Shown here: positions 26,097 through 35,338 of the stretch, in pieces
How the letters are laid out: the number at the start of each line of letters is the position of its first letter
Numbering within the stretch: the stretch's first letter is position 1
Assembly: GCF_007993655.1 (NCBI RefSeq)
Contig: NZ_CP029077.1
Location: 490,744-554,743 of the forward strand
DNA from: Candidatus Deianiraea vastatrix
Lineage (GTDB): Bacteria; Pseudomonadota; Alphaproteobacteria; Rickettsiales; Deianiraeaceae
Length of the DNA stretch: 64,000 bases
Direction: 5' to 3'
Made by a program: the position numbers and the translations under genes
Notes under the pieces: generated by a model
The model's input: the letters and a program-made list of their open reading frames with translations, nothing else
The model's database searches: none
What the model was told of the DNA's origin: nothing

Positions 26097-27203
26097 CTAA
26101 TAATAAGATGTTATTATTTTCTCTGCAACCTCTTTTTGATTACATGAGTCCCGACTACATATAACAGCCGGATTAATTCCAACTTTATTAATTTTATTTC
26201 CATTTGGCGTTAAATACTCGGCAATTGTAAGCTTAATTGCTGTTCCAGGTATTGAATTTAGCGGTATAATATCCTGAATAACCCCCTTACCAAAAGTTTT
26301 TGACCCTATTAAAACTGCACGATTATTATCCATCATGGCTGCTATAAACAACTCACTTGCGGAAGCCGTTCCTTCGTCAGATATTATAACAATTGGTATT
26401 TTTGAATAAAATGGATCAAAAAATTCACTATCTGAAAAAATTTTATCCATTTTACGATTTTTATAAAGTATTTGAGCGATTACTTCATTATTATGTAAAA
26501 AAAATGAAGCCAAATCCAAAGCTGGCTCCATAAGGCCACCTGGATTTCCCTGTAAATCAATTATCAATCCAAGGGGTTTATATTTTTTTAATTTATCCAA
26601 CACTTCTTTCATTTGAAAAGATGTTGAAGCGGTAAAAGATTTAATTTTTATTATTGGCATTCTGCTCATTTTATCAATTTCCACTGTTTGATGAGATATC
26701 TTGTCTCTTCTGATCGATATTATTCTATTTACATCGTTATTCATGACAGTCAAAGTTATTTTTGCACCAACTTCTCCTTTCATTAATTTTGATATTTCAA
26801 GTAAATTAAAACTGCTAATTTCTTTACCATTAATATTTATTATAATGTCATTTGTTTTTAATCCAGATTTCTGAGCTGGTGAATCTTGCAAAACTGACAT
26901 AATCATCGCCCCATCTTGATGTTTATTTATTTCAACGCCTATACCGCCTATTGAATTTGTTACACTGTCGGAAAAATATTTATAATCATCTACATCAAAA
27001 AAATCAGAATACTCATCAAGTTCAGATGTAATAGCTCTAACCATTGCATGTGATATTTTTTCTTGATTTACAGGTTTTATATACTTATTTTTAACAATAG
27101 ATGAGACCTCACCTGCAATATCTTTCATTTTATCATCTTCGTAGCGATTAAAAAATGAGCAAGATGATATAATAAATGTTAAAATAATTGCTCTATATAT
27201 CAT
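26097..27203 (-). CDS. ctpA: C-terminal processing peptidase (family S41), predicted lipoprotein
   Basis: Periplasmic PDZ-containing serine protease of the CtpA/Prc group. The signal peptide ends in a lipobox-like FIISSC. The PDZ domain (about 75-150) includes [16 protein letters not shown] and [15 protein letters not shown]. The catalytic region has [37 protein letters not shown] (Ser) and [12 protein letters not shown] (Lys). 368 residues. It overlaps the end of atpA by 11 bases, so the two are coupled. Confidence 0.94.
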   Translation of the reverse strand: MIYRAIILTFIISSCSFFNRYEDDKMKDIAGEVSSIVKNKYIKPVNQEKISHAMVRAITSELDEYSDFFDVDDYKYFSDSVTNSIGGIGVEINKHQDGAMIMSVLQDSPAQKSGLKTNDIIININGKEISSFNLLEISKLMKGEVGAKITLTVMNNDVNRIISIRRDKISHQTVEIDKMSRMPIIKIKSFTASTSFQMKEVLDKLKKYKPLGLIIDLQGNPGGLMEPALDLASFFLHNNEVIAQILYKNRKMDKIFSDSEFFDPFYSKIPIVIISDEGTASASELFIAAMMDNNRAVLIGSKTFGKGVIQDIIPLNSIPGTAIKLTIAEYLTPNGNKINKVGINPAVICSRDSCNQKEVAEKIITSYY

Positions 27204-28719
27204 TGATTGTTGTATTTATTAAATTAACTATTTTTAATTCAATATCTTTTGTTATGTCTAATTCTTTTGTAATTGAAGCAAAAAGATCTTGATTATTTTG
27301 GAAATTATCCAACAGTTTTTGTTCAAAAATCCTAATTTTATCAATAGGAATTTTTGATATAAATTCATCTTTAGTTGCATACAAAAGACACACTTGCTCA
27401 GCCATCTGTAAAGGACTTAATTGATCTTGTTTTAAAATTTGAACTAATTTTTGACCATTTTCAATTGTCTTTTTTGTAACATCATCTAAGTCTGATGAAA
27501 ATTGGGCAAATGCCTCCAATTCTCTAAACTGCGCAAGATCTATTTTTAACCTACCAGAAACTTTTTTCATAGCTTTCGTTTGAGCTGCCGAGCCAACTCT
27601 TGAAACAGAAAGCCCGATATTTACAGCAGGTCTCACACCCTTTAAAAACAAATCCGTTTCAAGGAAAATTTGACCATCTGTAATTGAAATTACATTCGTT
27701 GGTATATAAGCGGAAACATCGTTTGCTTGAGTTTCAATCATTGGAAGTGCTGTAAGCGATCCAGAACCTTTATTATCACACATTTTAGCTGCCCTTTCAA
27801 GTAATCTTGAATGCAAATAAAACACATCCCCTGGATAAGCTTCGCGCGCCGGCGGTCTTTTCAAAAGCAAAGACATTTGTCTATATGCAATGGCATGCTT
27901 TGTTAAATCATCATATACAATCAATGAATGCATTCCGTTATCCCTGAAATATTCAGCAATAGAGCATCCAGTGTATGGTGATATAAATTGCATAGAAGCA
28001 ACATCGGAAGCACTTGCAAATACTATAGTTGTATATTGCATAGCATCATTTTCTTTTAAAATCTCAGCTATTCTTGCAACATTTGACATTTTTTGCCCTA
28101 TTGCAACATAAACGCAATACATTCTTTCTTTTTCCGGAAGATTTTTATTAATTTTTGCTTGATTTATAATAGTGTCTATTGCAATTGCAGTTCTTCCTGT
28201 TTTTCTGTCGCCTATTACAAGCTCTCTCTGCCCTCTTCCTATTGGTATTAACGCATCTATTAGCTTAATTCCTGTTTGCAAAGGTTCGTGTACTGACTTT
28301 CTATCTATTATACCAGGTGCTTTTATTTCAACATTGGAAAATATATTTGATTTTATCTCACCCAAGCCATCTATTGGATTTCCTATTGCATCCACAATTC
28401 TTCCAAGTAAATCAAATCCAACCTTTACGGATAGTTGAGAACCAGATCTTTTGACGATATCAGACTGGGAAACATCCGAGTCTTTCCCAAACAAAACCGC
28501 TGATATTTTGTCAGATTCAATATTTAAAACCATGCCCTTTGCACCAGATGAAAAAGAAATCATTTCACCAATTGCAACTTTATTTAATCCAAAAATATTA
28601 ACAATTCCATCGGATACAGAAAGAACCTCTCCAGACTCCTCTAAATCATCAAGTTTATTAAAAGATGAAATTGAATTTTCAACAATTTTTAGAAAATCAG
28701 AAATAGCTGGATTTGACAT
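27193..28719 (-). CDS. atpA: ATP synthase F1 subunit alpha, with altered Walker A
   Basis: Non-catalytic nucleotide-binding subunit of F1. 508 residues, full length, with the N-terminal beta barrel, [17 protein letters not shown], the central domain ending with the family signature [17 protein letters not shown], and the helical C-terminus. The P-loop reads [11 protein letters not shown] where GDRQTGKTA is usual: Lys is replaced by Arg (residue 176, codon AGA). The rest of the atp operon is not adjacent; ctpA and rplQ flank it. Confidence 0.96.
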   Translation of the reverse strand: MSNPAISDFLKIVENSISSFNKLDDLEESGEVLSVSDGIVNIFGLNKVAIGEMISFSSGAKGMVLNIESDKISAVLFGKDSDVSQSDIVKRSGSQLSVKVGFDLLGRIVDAIGNPIDGLGEIKSNIFSNVEIKAPGIIDRKSVHEPLQTGIKLIDALIPIGRGQRELVIGDRKTGRTAIAIDTIINQAKINKNLPEKERMYCVYVAIGQKMSNVARIAEILKENDAMQYTTIVFASASDVASMQFISPYTGCSIAEYFRDNGMHSLIVYDDLTKHAIAYRQMSLLLKRPPAREAYPGDVFYLHSRLLERAAKMCDNKGSGSLTALPMIETQANDVSAYIPTNVISITDGQIFLETDLFLKGVRPAVNIGLSVSRVGSAAQTKAMKKVSGRLKIDLAQFRELEAFAQFSSDLDDVTKKTIENGQKLVQILKQDQLSPLQMAEQVCLLYATKDEFISKIPIDKIRIFEQKLLDNFQNNQDLFASITKELDITKDIELKIVNLINTTINDI

Positions 28720-28749
28720 AAAAATAAGGAAAAAATCTACAAAATATTA

Positions 28750-29142
28750 CTAACTAATTTTGCTGGACTGTTTTTTCGTTTTACTTTCAAGAACAAATTG
28801 TATAACCCCAACTGGAGCACAGTCACCATATCTAAAGCCATTTTTTACAACCCTAGTGTAACCACCATTTCTTTCTTTGAAGTCTTTTTCAGCCATTTCG
28901 ATACACTTTTGTATGGCAACTTTTGTATAAAGCTTTGACTTTAACAATCTAATTGCATTCAACTTGTCTTTTGTTTTTGCAATTGTTATCATTTTTTCAG
29001 CAAAAGATCTCAACTCCTTCGCTCTACCAAGTGTTGTTGATATAGTTCCATGTTCAAAAAGAGATGAAGCTAAATTTCTAAGCATAGACATTCTATGCGG
29101 CGTATTTCTACCAAGCTTCCTAGATTTTACCATATGTCTCAT
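28750..29142 (-). CDS. rplQ: 50S ribosomal protein L17
   Basis: 130 residues starting MRHMVKSRKLGRNTPHRMSM, with the L17 hallmark NLASSLFEHGTISTTLGRAKELR and the C-terminal GGYTRVVKNGFRYGDCAPVG. It normally follows rpoA; here it lies between rpsI and atpA. Confidence 0.96.
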   Translation of the reverse strand: MRHMVKSRKLGRNTPHRMSMLRNLASSLFEHGTISTTLGRAKELRSFAEKMITIAKTKDKLNAIRLLKSKLYTKVAIQKCIEMAEKDFKERNGGYTRVVKNGFRYGDCAPVGVIQFVLESKTKKQSSKIS

Positions 29143-29202
29143 AGTGTTAAATAAAAAGAAAAGATTAAAAAATTTTTATTATTCTTATATACAAAAAACA
29201 TA

Positions 29203-29853
29203 TTACCTCTTTGAATATTGTTCTCTTTTTCTCGCCTTGCGAAGACCATACTTCTTTGACTCAACAACCCTTGAGTCTCTTGTAAGAAGTCCAGCATGTT
29301 TTAAATCCATAGATAACTTTGCATCAAATAAAATTAAAGCCCTTGACAAACCAAGAGATATAGCATCTATACATCCAGTCATTCCTCCGCCGTTTGTTGA
29401 GATCGAGAGATTAAAATCGGATATATTTAAAAGAGAAGTGGCAAAAGGTATCTCAAGTTTTTTACTATAAACAGACCTAGGACCAAAAAAGTCAACAAAA
29501 TTTCTTCCATTAATAGTTATAACACCAGAACCCTTTTGATCTGCGATAGACAACCATACCCTTGCAACGCAAGCTTTTCTTTTGCCAACAGCATGAAAGG
29601 AAGAAAATGAATTTTTAATTGTTTTTTTGACAACCGTCTTGTTTTTAACACTTATATTGTCTGAAGAAATAGATTTTTCGGATACAGAACTAACCTTTTG
29701 TGAAGGCTTTGCAAGAAGTGTGGCTTTTGCCGTTTTAGTCGATGTTGCAATTTTTTTTGTTGCTACAGAGTTTGAAGATGTAGGAGTTTTTTTTGCTGGT
29801 TTGGTTGCAACAACTTGTGATGCATTGTCTTCTGTTTTTACTGTTTTTGGCAT
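29203..29853 (-). CDS. rpsI: 30S ribosomal protein S9 with a long low-complexity N-terminal extension
   Basis: The S9 body begins at about residue 88 (FHAVGKRKACVARVWLS) and continues with GRNFVDFFG, STNGGGMTGCIDAISLGLSRAL and the invariant C-terminal GLRKARKREQYSKR that contacts P-site tRNA. Before it lie about 86 residues rich in Lys, Thr, Ser, Ala and Val (for example KPAKKTPTSSNSVATKK) that have no S9 counterpart and resemble histone-H1-like tails. Total 216 residues against about 130. It pairs with rplM upstream as usual. Confidence 0.95.
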   Translation of the reverse strand: MPKTVKTEDNASQVVATKPAKKTPTSSNSVATKKIATSTKTAKATLLAKPSQKVSSVSEKSISSDNISVKNKTVVKKTIKNSFSSFHAVGKRKACVARVWLSIADQKGSGVITINGRNFVDFFGPRSVYSKKLEIPFATSLLNISDFNLSISTNGGGMTGCIDAISLGLSRALILFDAKLSMDLKHAGLLTRDSRVVESKKYGLRKARKREQYSKR

Positions 29854-29865
29854 ATAGATATAAAA

Positions 29866-30351
29866 TTATTTTACCGAATTTTTTCTATTTAAAGTTGCAA
29901 AATCTATAAGAATTGGATTTTGCGCATCATGACCATGATTGCTTTCATTGAAAACTCTGAGATTTCTAAACATTTCCCTACCAAGCGTATTATGTGGCAA
30001 CATTCCTCTTATAGCATCTTCCAAAATCTTGTAAGCTTGATTTTTATAACAAAGTTGTTTTGGAGTTAGAGTTTTTAGTCCACCAGGAAATCCTGTATGT
30101 CTATGGTATTTTTTTGTGTTATACTTATCTGACGTAAAAATAGCCTTTGAAGCATTTGTAATAATTACAAAATCACCAGTTATACAATGTGTCGTAAAAA
30201 CTGTTTTATTTTTACCACGCAAAAGAGATGCAACATAAGCCGCCAATCTACCAACAACAATTCCAGATGCGTCAATTAAAACAAACCTCCTGTGCTCGGA
30301 GTTATTTGCGTGCTTAGTTTCATTTGCGGATTTTTTATAAGTCGTCGACAT
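29866..30351 (-). CDS. rplM: 50S ribosomal protein L13
   Basis: 161 residues. Signatures are FVLIDASGIVVGRLAAYVAS, GDFVIITNA, KYNTKKYHRHTGFPGG and the late AIRGMLPHNTLGREMFRNLR. It starts 8 bases after rpsO and is followed by rpsI, the conserved rplM-rpsI pair. Confidence 0.96.
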   Translation of the reverse strand: MSTTYKKSANETKHANNSEHRRFVLIDASGIVVGRLAAYVASLLRGKNKTVFTTHCITGDFVIITNASKAIFTSDKYNTKKYHRHTGFPGGLKTLTPKQLCYKNQAYKILEDAIRGMLPHNTLGREMFRNLRVFNESNHGHDAQNPILIDFATLNRKNSVK

Positions 30352-30359
30352 ATTATTAA

Positions 30360-30653
30360 TTAAACTTTACTACTATATCTTATATTTAGAACATCAATTA
30401 ACTTTTGGAATTGGGCAATTTCACCAGAATTCCTTAGATACTTTAACAACTTTCTTCTACGATGAACAATTTGTATAAGCCTTCTTTTTGCGTCATGATC
30501 CATTGGAAATTCACGAAGGTGTCTAGTAAGATATGATATTTGATAAGTCATCATAACTATCTGGATTTCAGAAGAACCGGAATCATTTTCATGACGCTTA
30601 AACATTTTAACAACATCCTCAAAAGAGTATATTTTTTCAGCAGAAGAACTCAT
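30360..30653 (-). CDS. rpsO: 30S ribosomal protein S15
   Basis: Primary 16S rRNA binder. Signature motifs are GSSEIQIVMMTYQISYLTRHL, DHDAKRRLIQIVHRRRKLLKYL and the C-terminal YSSKV. I prefer ATG 30653 (MSSSAEK, 97 residues) to one two codons upstream. Slightly longer than the common 89 residues because of an N-terminal extension. A TTGACA lies upstream, without a convincing -10 box. Confidence 0.95.
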   Translation of the reverse strand: MSSSAEKIYSFEDVVKMFKRHENDSGSSEIQIVMMTYQISYLTRHLREFPMDHDAKRRLIQIVHRRRKLLKYLRNSGEIAQFQKLIDVLNIRYSSKV

Positions 30654-30862
30654 TTTCAAACAAAAACAAAATCGTAATTCACTACATCAGAGAGTATTAT
30701 TTTTATTTGTCAAGTTTTTTTTATTATTTAATTCTTATAAAATTTTAAATTCTTTTTCTTTTTTAACAATTATATTTTTTAAGTATATATTAAATAATGA
30801 AAATCTTTATTTCCATATAACGAAGAATGTTATTGAAAAAATAATTTTTAATTCACCAAAAA

Positions 30863-31729
30863 CTACCGAATAAATTTTTCAAGCTTTGTAATTAATTCTT
30901 TAATATCGCCCTTTTTTGAGTCTTTATTTTGCTCGATGTAATCTTTGACTTTGTCTATATTTAAGCAAGATTTTATCACCTCAAGATCTATTGCTGACAT
31001 GTTTTCAGACTTTACTCTATAGTCCATAAATGCTTGATAAACAACCGGAACCCAGATTTTAACTATATCCAAAATTGCAAAGGCGAATTGCTGAATTTCC
31101 TTTTGTGCATGGCTATCTGCTCTGAGGCGAAGGAAGTGAAGAAGGTTATGAAGATCTATCTTCCAAAAAAACTCAGTATATGTATTTTGTGGCAAAATTG
31201 TTCTTGAAAGCTCTCTTGCAAGTAGTTTTTTATTAATTAAATCATCGTAACTTTCAAAAGCATTAAGGCAGTTTTCTTGTATTATATTTTGGCATTTTTG
31301 GGCTATATCATCTGACAATTTTTCACCACTGCCTTGATTATTAATTGCAGATTGCATAGCCATTCTATCAAGCTCGGGAACATAAAATTCGTCTTTAATA
31401 ATTGAATATCGCGCCGAAATCTCGTTTATATTTGCCGTTCTATGACGCATCCACTGACGAGCGATAAAAATTGGCATCTTTAAATGCAGCTTTATTTCGC
31501 ACATTTCAAAAGGTGTTGTGTGGTGATGACGCATTAAATATCTTATCAATCCCTCGTCTTGGTTGACTGTTTTTGTGCCTTGCCCATAGGAAACCCTTGC
31601 TGCATTTGCTATATCGCTGTCGCAACCCATGTAATCTACGACGCAGACGAACCCGTGGTCTAGAACTTGTTTTTTTTCGCCAAGTATTTTGTCAATTTCG
31701 ACAACTGTATTTCGATTTGTGTACTGCAT
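30863..31729 (-). CDS. thyX: Flavin-dependent thymidylate synthase
   Basis: FAD-dependent methylation of dUMP that yields THF rather than DHF. The ThyX motif is RHRTANINEISARYS (RHRxxxxNExSxRY), with the upstream RYLMRHHHTTPFEMCEIKLH and late LLHFLRLRADSHAQKEIQ. 288 residues, typical of alphaproteobacterial ThyX. It implies no need for a classical ThyA/DHFR pair. Confidence 0.96.
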   Translation of the reverse strand: MQYTNRNTVVEIDKILGEKKQVLDHGFVCVVDYMGCDSDIANAARVSYGQGTKTVNQDEGLIRYLMRHHHTTPFEMCEIKLHLKMPIFIARQWMRHRTANINEISARYSIIKDEFYVPELDRMAMQSAINNQGSGEKLSDDIAQKCQNIIQENCLNAFESYDDLINKKLLARELSRTILPQNTYTEFFWKIDLHNLLHFLRLRADSHAQKEIQQFAFAILDIVKIWVPVVYQAFMDYRVKSENMSAIDLEVIKSCLNIDKVKDYIEQNKDSKKGDIKELITKLEKFIR

Positions 31730-31785
31730 AAAAAAAGTTTCTTTTACTGTAAAAATATTTTTTTTATTTGCAAATACTATTTTCT

Positions 31786-32148
31786 CTATTTGTTAATAAA
31801 TCTATTTATAAAAAAACTCAAGAAGGCACAAATAATAATACTGCAAATTTGAGATATTGATGGATTTTTTACACTAACAAGAAACATATCAAACAAATAA
31901 GATCCAATAAACATTATAAAAATTTGAGTTATAAAAATCTTACAAAGTGCAAAAATTTCAAAATGTTTTCTAAAAACAAAAAATCTTATTACAAAAATAC
32001 TTATCAATATTGATAAAAGAGATGATATATAAAATATTAAATCAATGTTAAGAGTTAATTTAGAAAAATAAATAACATTAAAAATTAATACATTGCAAAA
32101 TGAATTAAAAGCCCCACCTATGATAAATCTTATTTTTTCACTTTTCAT
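31786..32148 (-). CDS. GtrA-like four-helix membrane protein (lipid-linked sugar flippase)
   Basis: About 120 residues with four predicted transmembrane helices and the GtrA family opening KIRFIIGGAFNSFCNVLIF, then RFFVFRK after the second helix. GtrA proteins are thought to flip undecaprenyl-phosphate-linked monosaccharides. The start could be ATG 32148 (chosen, after the GT2 stop) or an upstream codon at 32193 that overlaps the GT2 gene. It is the last gene of the surface-sugar operon. Confidence 0.85.
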   Translation of the reverse strand: MKSEKIRFIIGGAFNSFCNVLIFNVIYFSKLTLNIDLIFYISSLLSILISIFVIRFFVFRKHFEIFALCKIFITQIFIMFIGSYLFDMFLVSVKNPSISQICSIIICAFLSFFINRFINK

Positions 32149-32164
32149 TAAAAGCGATAAAAGA

Positions 32165-33106
32165 CTATATATTTTCTTTATTTTTAACAACATACAACAT
32201 TCTATCTTTTGTTTCTGTATAAATTCTACCTACATATTCACTTAAAATTCCAATGTGAATTAGTATAAAGCCATTAAAAAATAATACAATTGAGAGTATA
32301 GTTGCAAGACCTTTTGTTTCAGAAAAGCCATACAATAATGTCTTAATAACAACAAAAACAAGGAATATCATCGCAAATAGTGATAATAAAAATCCACTTA
32401 CAAGGCTAAGACGCAGGGGCTTTGATGATGATGAAATAATTGCGTCAAAGCCAAGAGTAAAGAGTTTTTTGTAACTCTGAGTTGGATTTCCAGATAAGCG
32501 ATCAGGTCTTTTAAAATAGATTTTTTTCACCTTAAAGCCCATCCACCCCCAAATACCTCTAACATAGCGATTTGTTTCACTCATTTGCTTAAAAGTATCG
32601 AGCATTTTTCTATTTACAAGCCTAAAATCTCCTGCATTTTCTATTATTGGCCTATCTGAAAAGAAATTCATTAATTTATAAAATATTTTACAAAAAAATC
32701 TTTTAACAAAAGATTCATCACGCGCAGACCTTACCGCAACAATGCTATCAAAGTCTCCTGTTTTTATCTCAGTAAGCATTATGGGTATTAACTCTAGTGG
32801 ATCTTGTAAATCACAGTCAATTGGAACTGCATAATCTTTTGTTACATGACATAATCCGCATGATAAAGCAATTTCTTTACCAAAGTTCCTTGCAAGCTGT
32901 ATAGTTTTGATGCGTGAATCTGTTTTTGCATATTTTAACAATTCTCCGTAAGTTTCGTCACGGCTTCCATCATCTACACAGATAATTTCCCAATCATCAG
33001 TTATATCATTGGCTGTTTTTATCGCTTGTTTAAAAAAATTATCTATAACGCCGTCTTGATTTTCATTATAAAACGGAACAACAATTGCAAGTGATTCTTT
33101 TTTCAT
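32165..33106 (-). CDS. Polyprenyl-phosphate glycosyltransferase (GT2, ArnC/GtrB type)
   Basis: 313 residues: a GT-A domain (AIVVPFYNENQ, IICVDDGSRDETYG, QLARNFGKEIALSCGL, PIDCDLQDPLE) followed by two transmembrane helices (about 230-300), the layout of ArnC, GtrB and DPM1-like enzymes that move a sugar from its nucleotide to undecaprenyl phosphate on the cytoplasmic face. QDP and DxD-like acidic motifs are intact. It lies between gtrA and the GT39 gene and overlaps GT39 by 4 bases. Confidence 0.93.
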   Translation of the reverse strand: MKKESLAIVVPFYNENQDGVIDNFFKQAIKTANDITDDWEIICVDDGSRDETYGELLKYAKTDSRIKTIQLARNFGKEIALSCGLCHVTKDYAVPIDCDLQDPLELIPIMLTEIKTGDFDSIVAVRSARDESFVKRFFCKIFYKLMNFFSDRPIIENAGDFRLVNRKMLDTFKQMSETNRYVRGIWGWMGFKVKKIYFKRPDRLSGNPTQSYKKLFTLGFDAIISSSSKPLRLSLVSGFLLSLFAMIFLVFVVIKTLLYGFSETKGLATILSIVLFFNGFILIHIGILSEYVGRIYTETKDRMLYVVKNKENI

Positions 33107-34524
33107 AAAACTGTATATAAAACTTTTTCTGGCTTACATTTTTTAAACTTGAATACAAAATCTTTTTCCTGTACTTTGCAATAGTTATAATCTTTAATTT
33201 CAACACTAGATATTGATTTATATTTTGATACTTTTTTAATAAACTTATTCATTTCACTTTCAGAATTTGCAACAACTATAATTGCACTTTTTGGAAAATC
33301 ATTTTGTTTATCTAAGGTAAACCATGCATTTTCCTCTTCATTTGCATTAATAAAAAATGATGGTCTTTTCTTGTGATATACATTTATAATAGATCCAAGC
33401 CAAATTTCACCTGCAACGTATATATTTTTGCTGTCATTTTCATATGTTAATTTAGCATCACTGTTTACGATTTCAACAAATTTCTCTGAATCAAAATCAC
33501 TTCTTGTAAATGGTCTAAATGCTGTAATCAAAGAATACATTCCTGCATATATTATATTAAGTATAATAATTATATTTACAATATTTTTCCTTTCCTGAAA
33601 AATCAATCCAATAAAAATACAACAAATAATCGACCACATTGTTTTAGTTGAATTTCCAGTTACAAGTGCGTATAATGGAAATACAAAAAGTGGCAAAACG
33701 CATATAAACTTTACAAAATTTAGCGACAAAGCTTCTTTATTAAATTTTAATCTTTTAACAATCAATAGTGGCAAAATTGGCAATAATAAAAACATTTCAC
33801 CACAAAATGTCAATAAAGCCTGATATATTCTATTGTTTTGTGTATTTACAGATCTTGCCATTGCATATTTAATTGTTATAAAATCATTATTATATAGCCA
33901 TATTAAGTGCGGAGTAAGTAACATTAAAAAAATAGCACCGCTTAAATAAAATTTCCAGTTTTTTATAGCATTTGCGTAAAATATTGAATGTATGAAAAAT
34001 ATACCGATAAAAAGAATGCTGGTATATTTTGCCAAAACACACAAAGTTGAAAACACTGCAAGTAAAATCCAATATTTAGCTTCATTTTTTGTAATTGATA
34101 ACAGATAAAAGTAAATAGATGCGCTAATTAGTGGAATAAGTAATATATTTACATTAAATTCAACTGCATAAATGCTAAAAACCGGAGAAAGTAAAAAAAG
34201 ATAATAAGGTATATTATTTTTGGAATTAAAAAACAATAAATCGGAAGTTTTTTTTACAAAATATAACGCAATTGTAATACATAATGTTGAAAGAAAATAC
34301 AATCCAAAGCTTCCCATTGCAAGAAAGAATATCTCTGCAATCCATGCCGATAAAGGTGGATGTTTATTGTAACTCATTTGCCATTCATGACCCCAAGATA
34401 TAGCCTCAACGGTATCAAGTGGTAAGGAATTTCTCAAAATACATGGAACTAAGCTCCAAAATAAAATATATAAAAGTAGCCAGAAAAATGACTTATTTTT
34501 ATTTGTTAGTATTTTTTCCATCAT
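33103..34524 (-). CDS. Glycosyltransferase family 39-like membrane protein
   Basis: 473 residues, about 10-11 transmembrane helices and a C-terminal soluble domain. The first periplasmic loop holds DTVEAISWGHEWQMSYNKHP, the acidic-residue motif of GT39/ArnT-like enzymes that transfer a sugar from a polyprenyl phosphate to lipid A, glycan or protein. The acceptor is unknown. The gene overlaps galU by 26 bases and GT2 by 4 bases, so translation is probably coupled. Confidence 0.87.
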   Translation of the reverse strand: MMEKILTNKNKSFFWLLLYILFWSLVPCILRNSLPLDTVEAISWGHEWQMSYNKHPPLSAWIAEIFFLAMGSFGLYFLSTLCITIALYFVKKTSDLLFFNSKNNIPYYLFLLSPVFSIYAVEFNVNILLIPLISASIYFYLLSITKNEAKYWILLAVFSTLCVLAKYTSILFIGIFFIHSIFYANAIKNWKFYLSGAIFLMLLTPHLIWLYNNDFITIKYAMARSVNTQNNRIYQALLTFCGEMFLLLPILPLLIVKRLKFNKEALSLNFVKFICVLPLFVFPLYALVTGNSTKTMWSIICCIFIGLIFQERKNIVNIIIILNIIYAGMYSLITAFRPFTRSDFDSEKFVEIVNSDAKLTYENDSKNIYVAGEIWLGSIINVYHKKRPSFFINANEEENAWFTLDKQNDFPKSAIIVVANSESEMNKFIKKVSKYKSISSVEIKDYNYCKVQEKDFVFKFKKCKPEKVLYTVL

Positions 34525-35338
34525 TTAATATTACATTAATTTTCTTTATAAAATCTTGATTTTCATCTTTGATATAGCAAGCTGCATTTGCGAGTATAAA
34601 ACCCATATAATTACCGCAGTCAAGTCTACTTGATTTAATATCTATATTTAAAATATCTTCTTCTTTAAGTAATGAAGCAATGGAATCTGTTAATTGAATT
34701 TCGCCGTTTTTACCTACATTTCCAGATGAAAGAAGGTCAAATATTTTTCTACTTAAAACATATCTTCCAATAATACAACGATCAGAGCTGCGGCTTTCTT
34801 CCAAATTTTTTGGCTTTTCTATAACCGAAACTGCTTTATATATTGACATTTTTTCATCACTACTGAGTACATCATTTCCCGTTACAACGCCATATTTTGA
34901 TATATCTTGAGCGTCTTCTTTTGTTGTAAGTATAATATTTTTACCATTTTTATAAAACTCATCTACAACCAATTTCATTCCATTTTGATTAAATAAAAAT
35001 TCATCTGGCAGACAAATAGCAAAAAAATCATCATTTATTAATGATTTTGCTCTTAAAACTGCATCACCAAGACCGTTACTCTCGTCTTGTATAACATATA
35101 TAAATTCAACATTTTTTTTATCACATTTAATTAAATCTCTTGTTATTAAGCCTTTTTTCGAGTTTGTTACAAAAATAAATCTCTCAATACCAGCTTCCAA
35201 GCATTCATCAATTATAATTTGCAATATTGGCTTACCATTTATGCCAAGCAACTCTTTTGGCAAAAATCTCGTAAATGGATCAAGCCTTGACCCAGTTCCT
35301 GCTGCCGGTATAACAACTGTATTAATCTTTGTTTTCAT
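34499..35338 (-). CDS. galU: UTP--glucose-1-phosphate uridylyltransferase
   Basis: Makes UDP-glucose, the substrate of the adjacent UDP-glucose dehydrogenase. Motifs: VVIPAAGTGSRLDPFTRFLP (nucleotide-binding loop), KELLGINGKPILQIIIDE, FAICLPDEFLF and SVIEKP. 279 residues. It overlaps ugd by 4 bases. Confidence 0.94.
   Translation of the reverse strand: MKTKINTVVIPAAGTGSRLDPFTRFLPKELLGINGKPILQIIIDECLEAGIERFIFVTNSKKGLITRDLIKCDKKNVEFIYVIQDESNGLGDAVLRAKSLINDDFFAICLPDEFLFNQNGMKLVVDEFYKNGKNIILTTKEDAQDISKYGVVTGNDVLSSDEKMSIYKAVSVIEKPKNLEESRSSDRCIIGRYVLSRKIFDLLSSGNVGKNGEIQLTDSIASLLKEEDILNIDIKSSRLDCGNYMGFILANAACYIKDENQDFIKKINVILNDGKNTNK

Noticed and set aside
30660-30862. Possible gene or RNA in the 200-base gap between rpsO and thyX
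   Set aside because: AT-rich without a frame, tRNA fold or strong hairpin; only an isolated TTGACA was seen.
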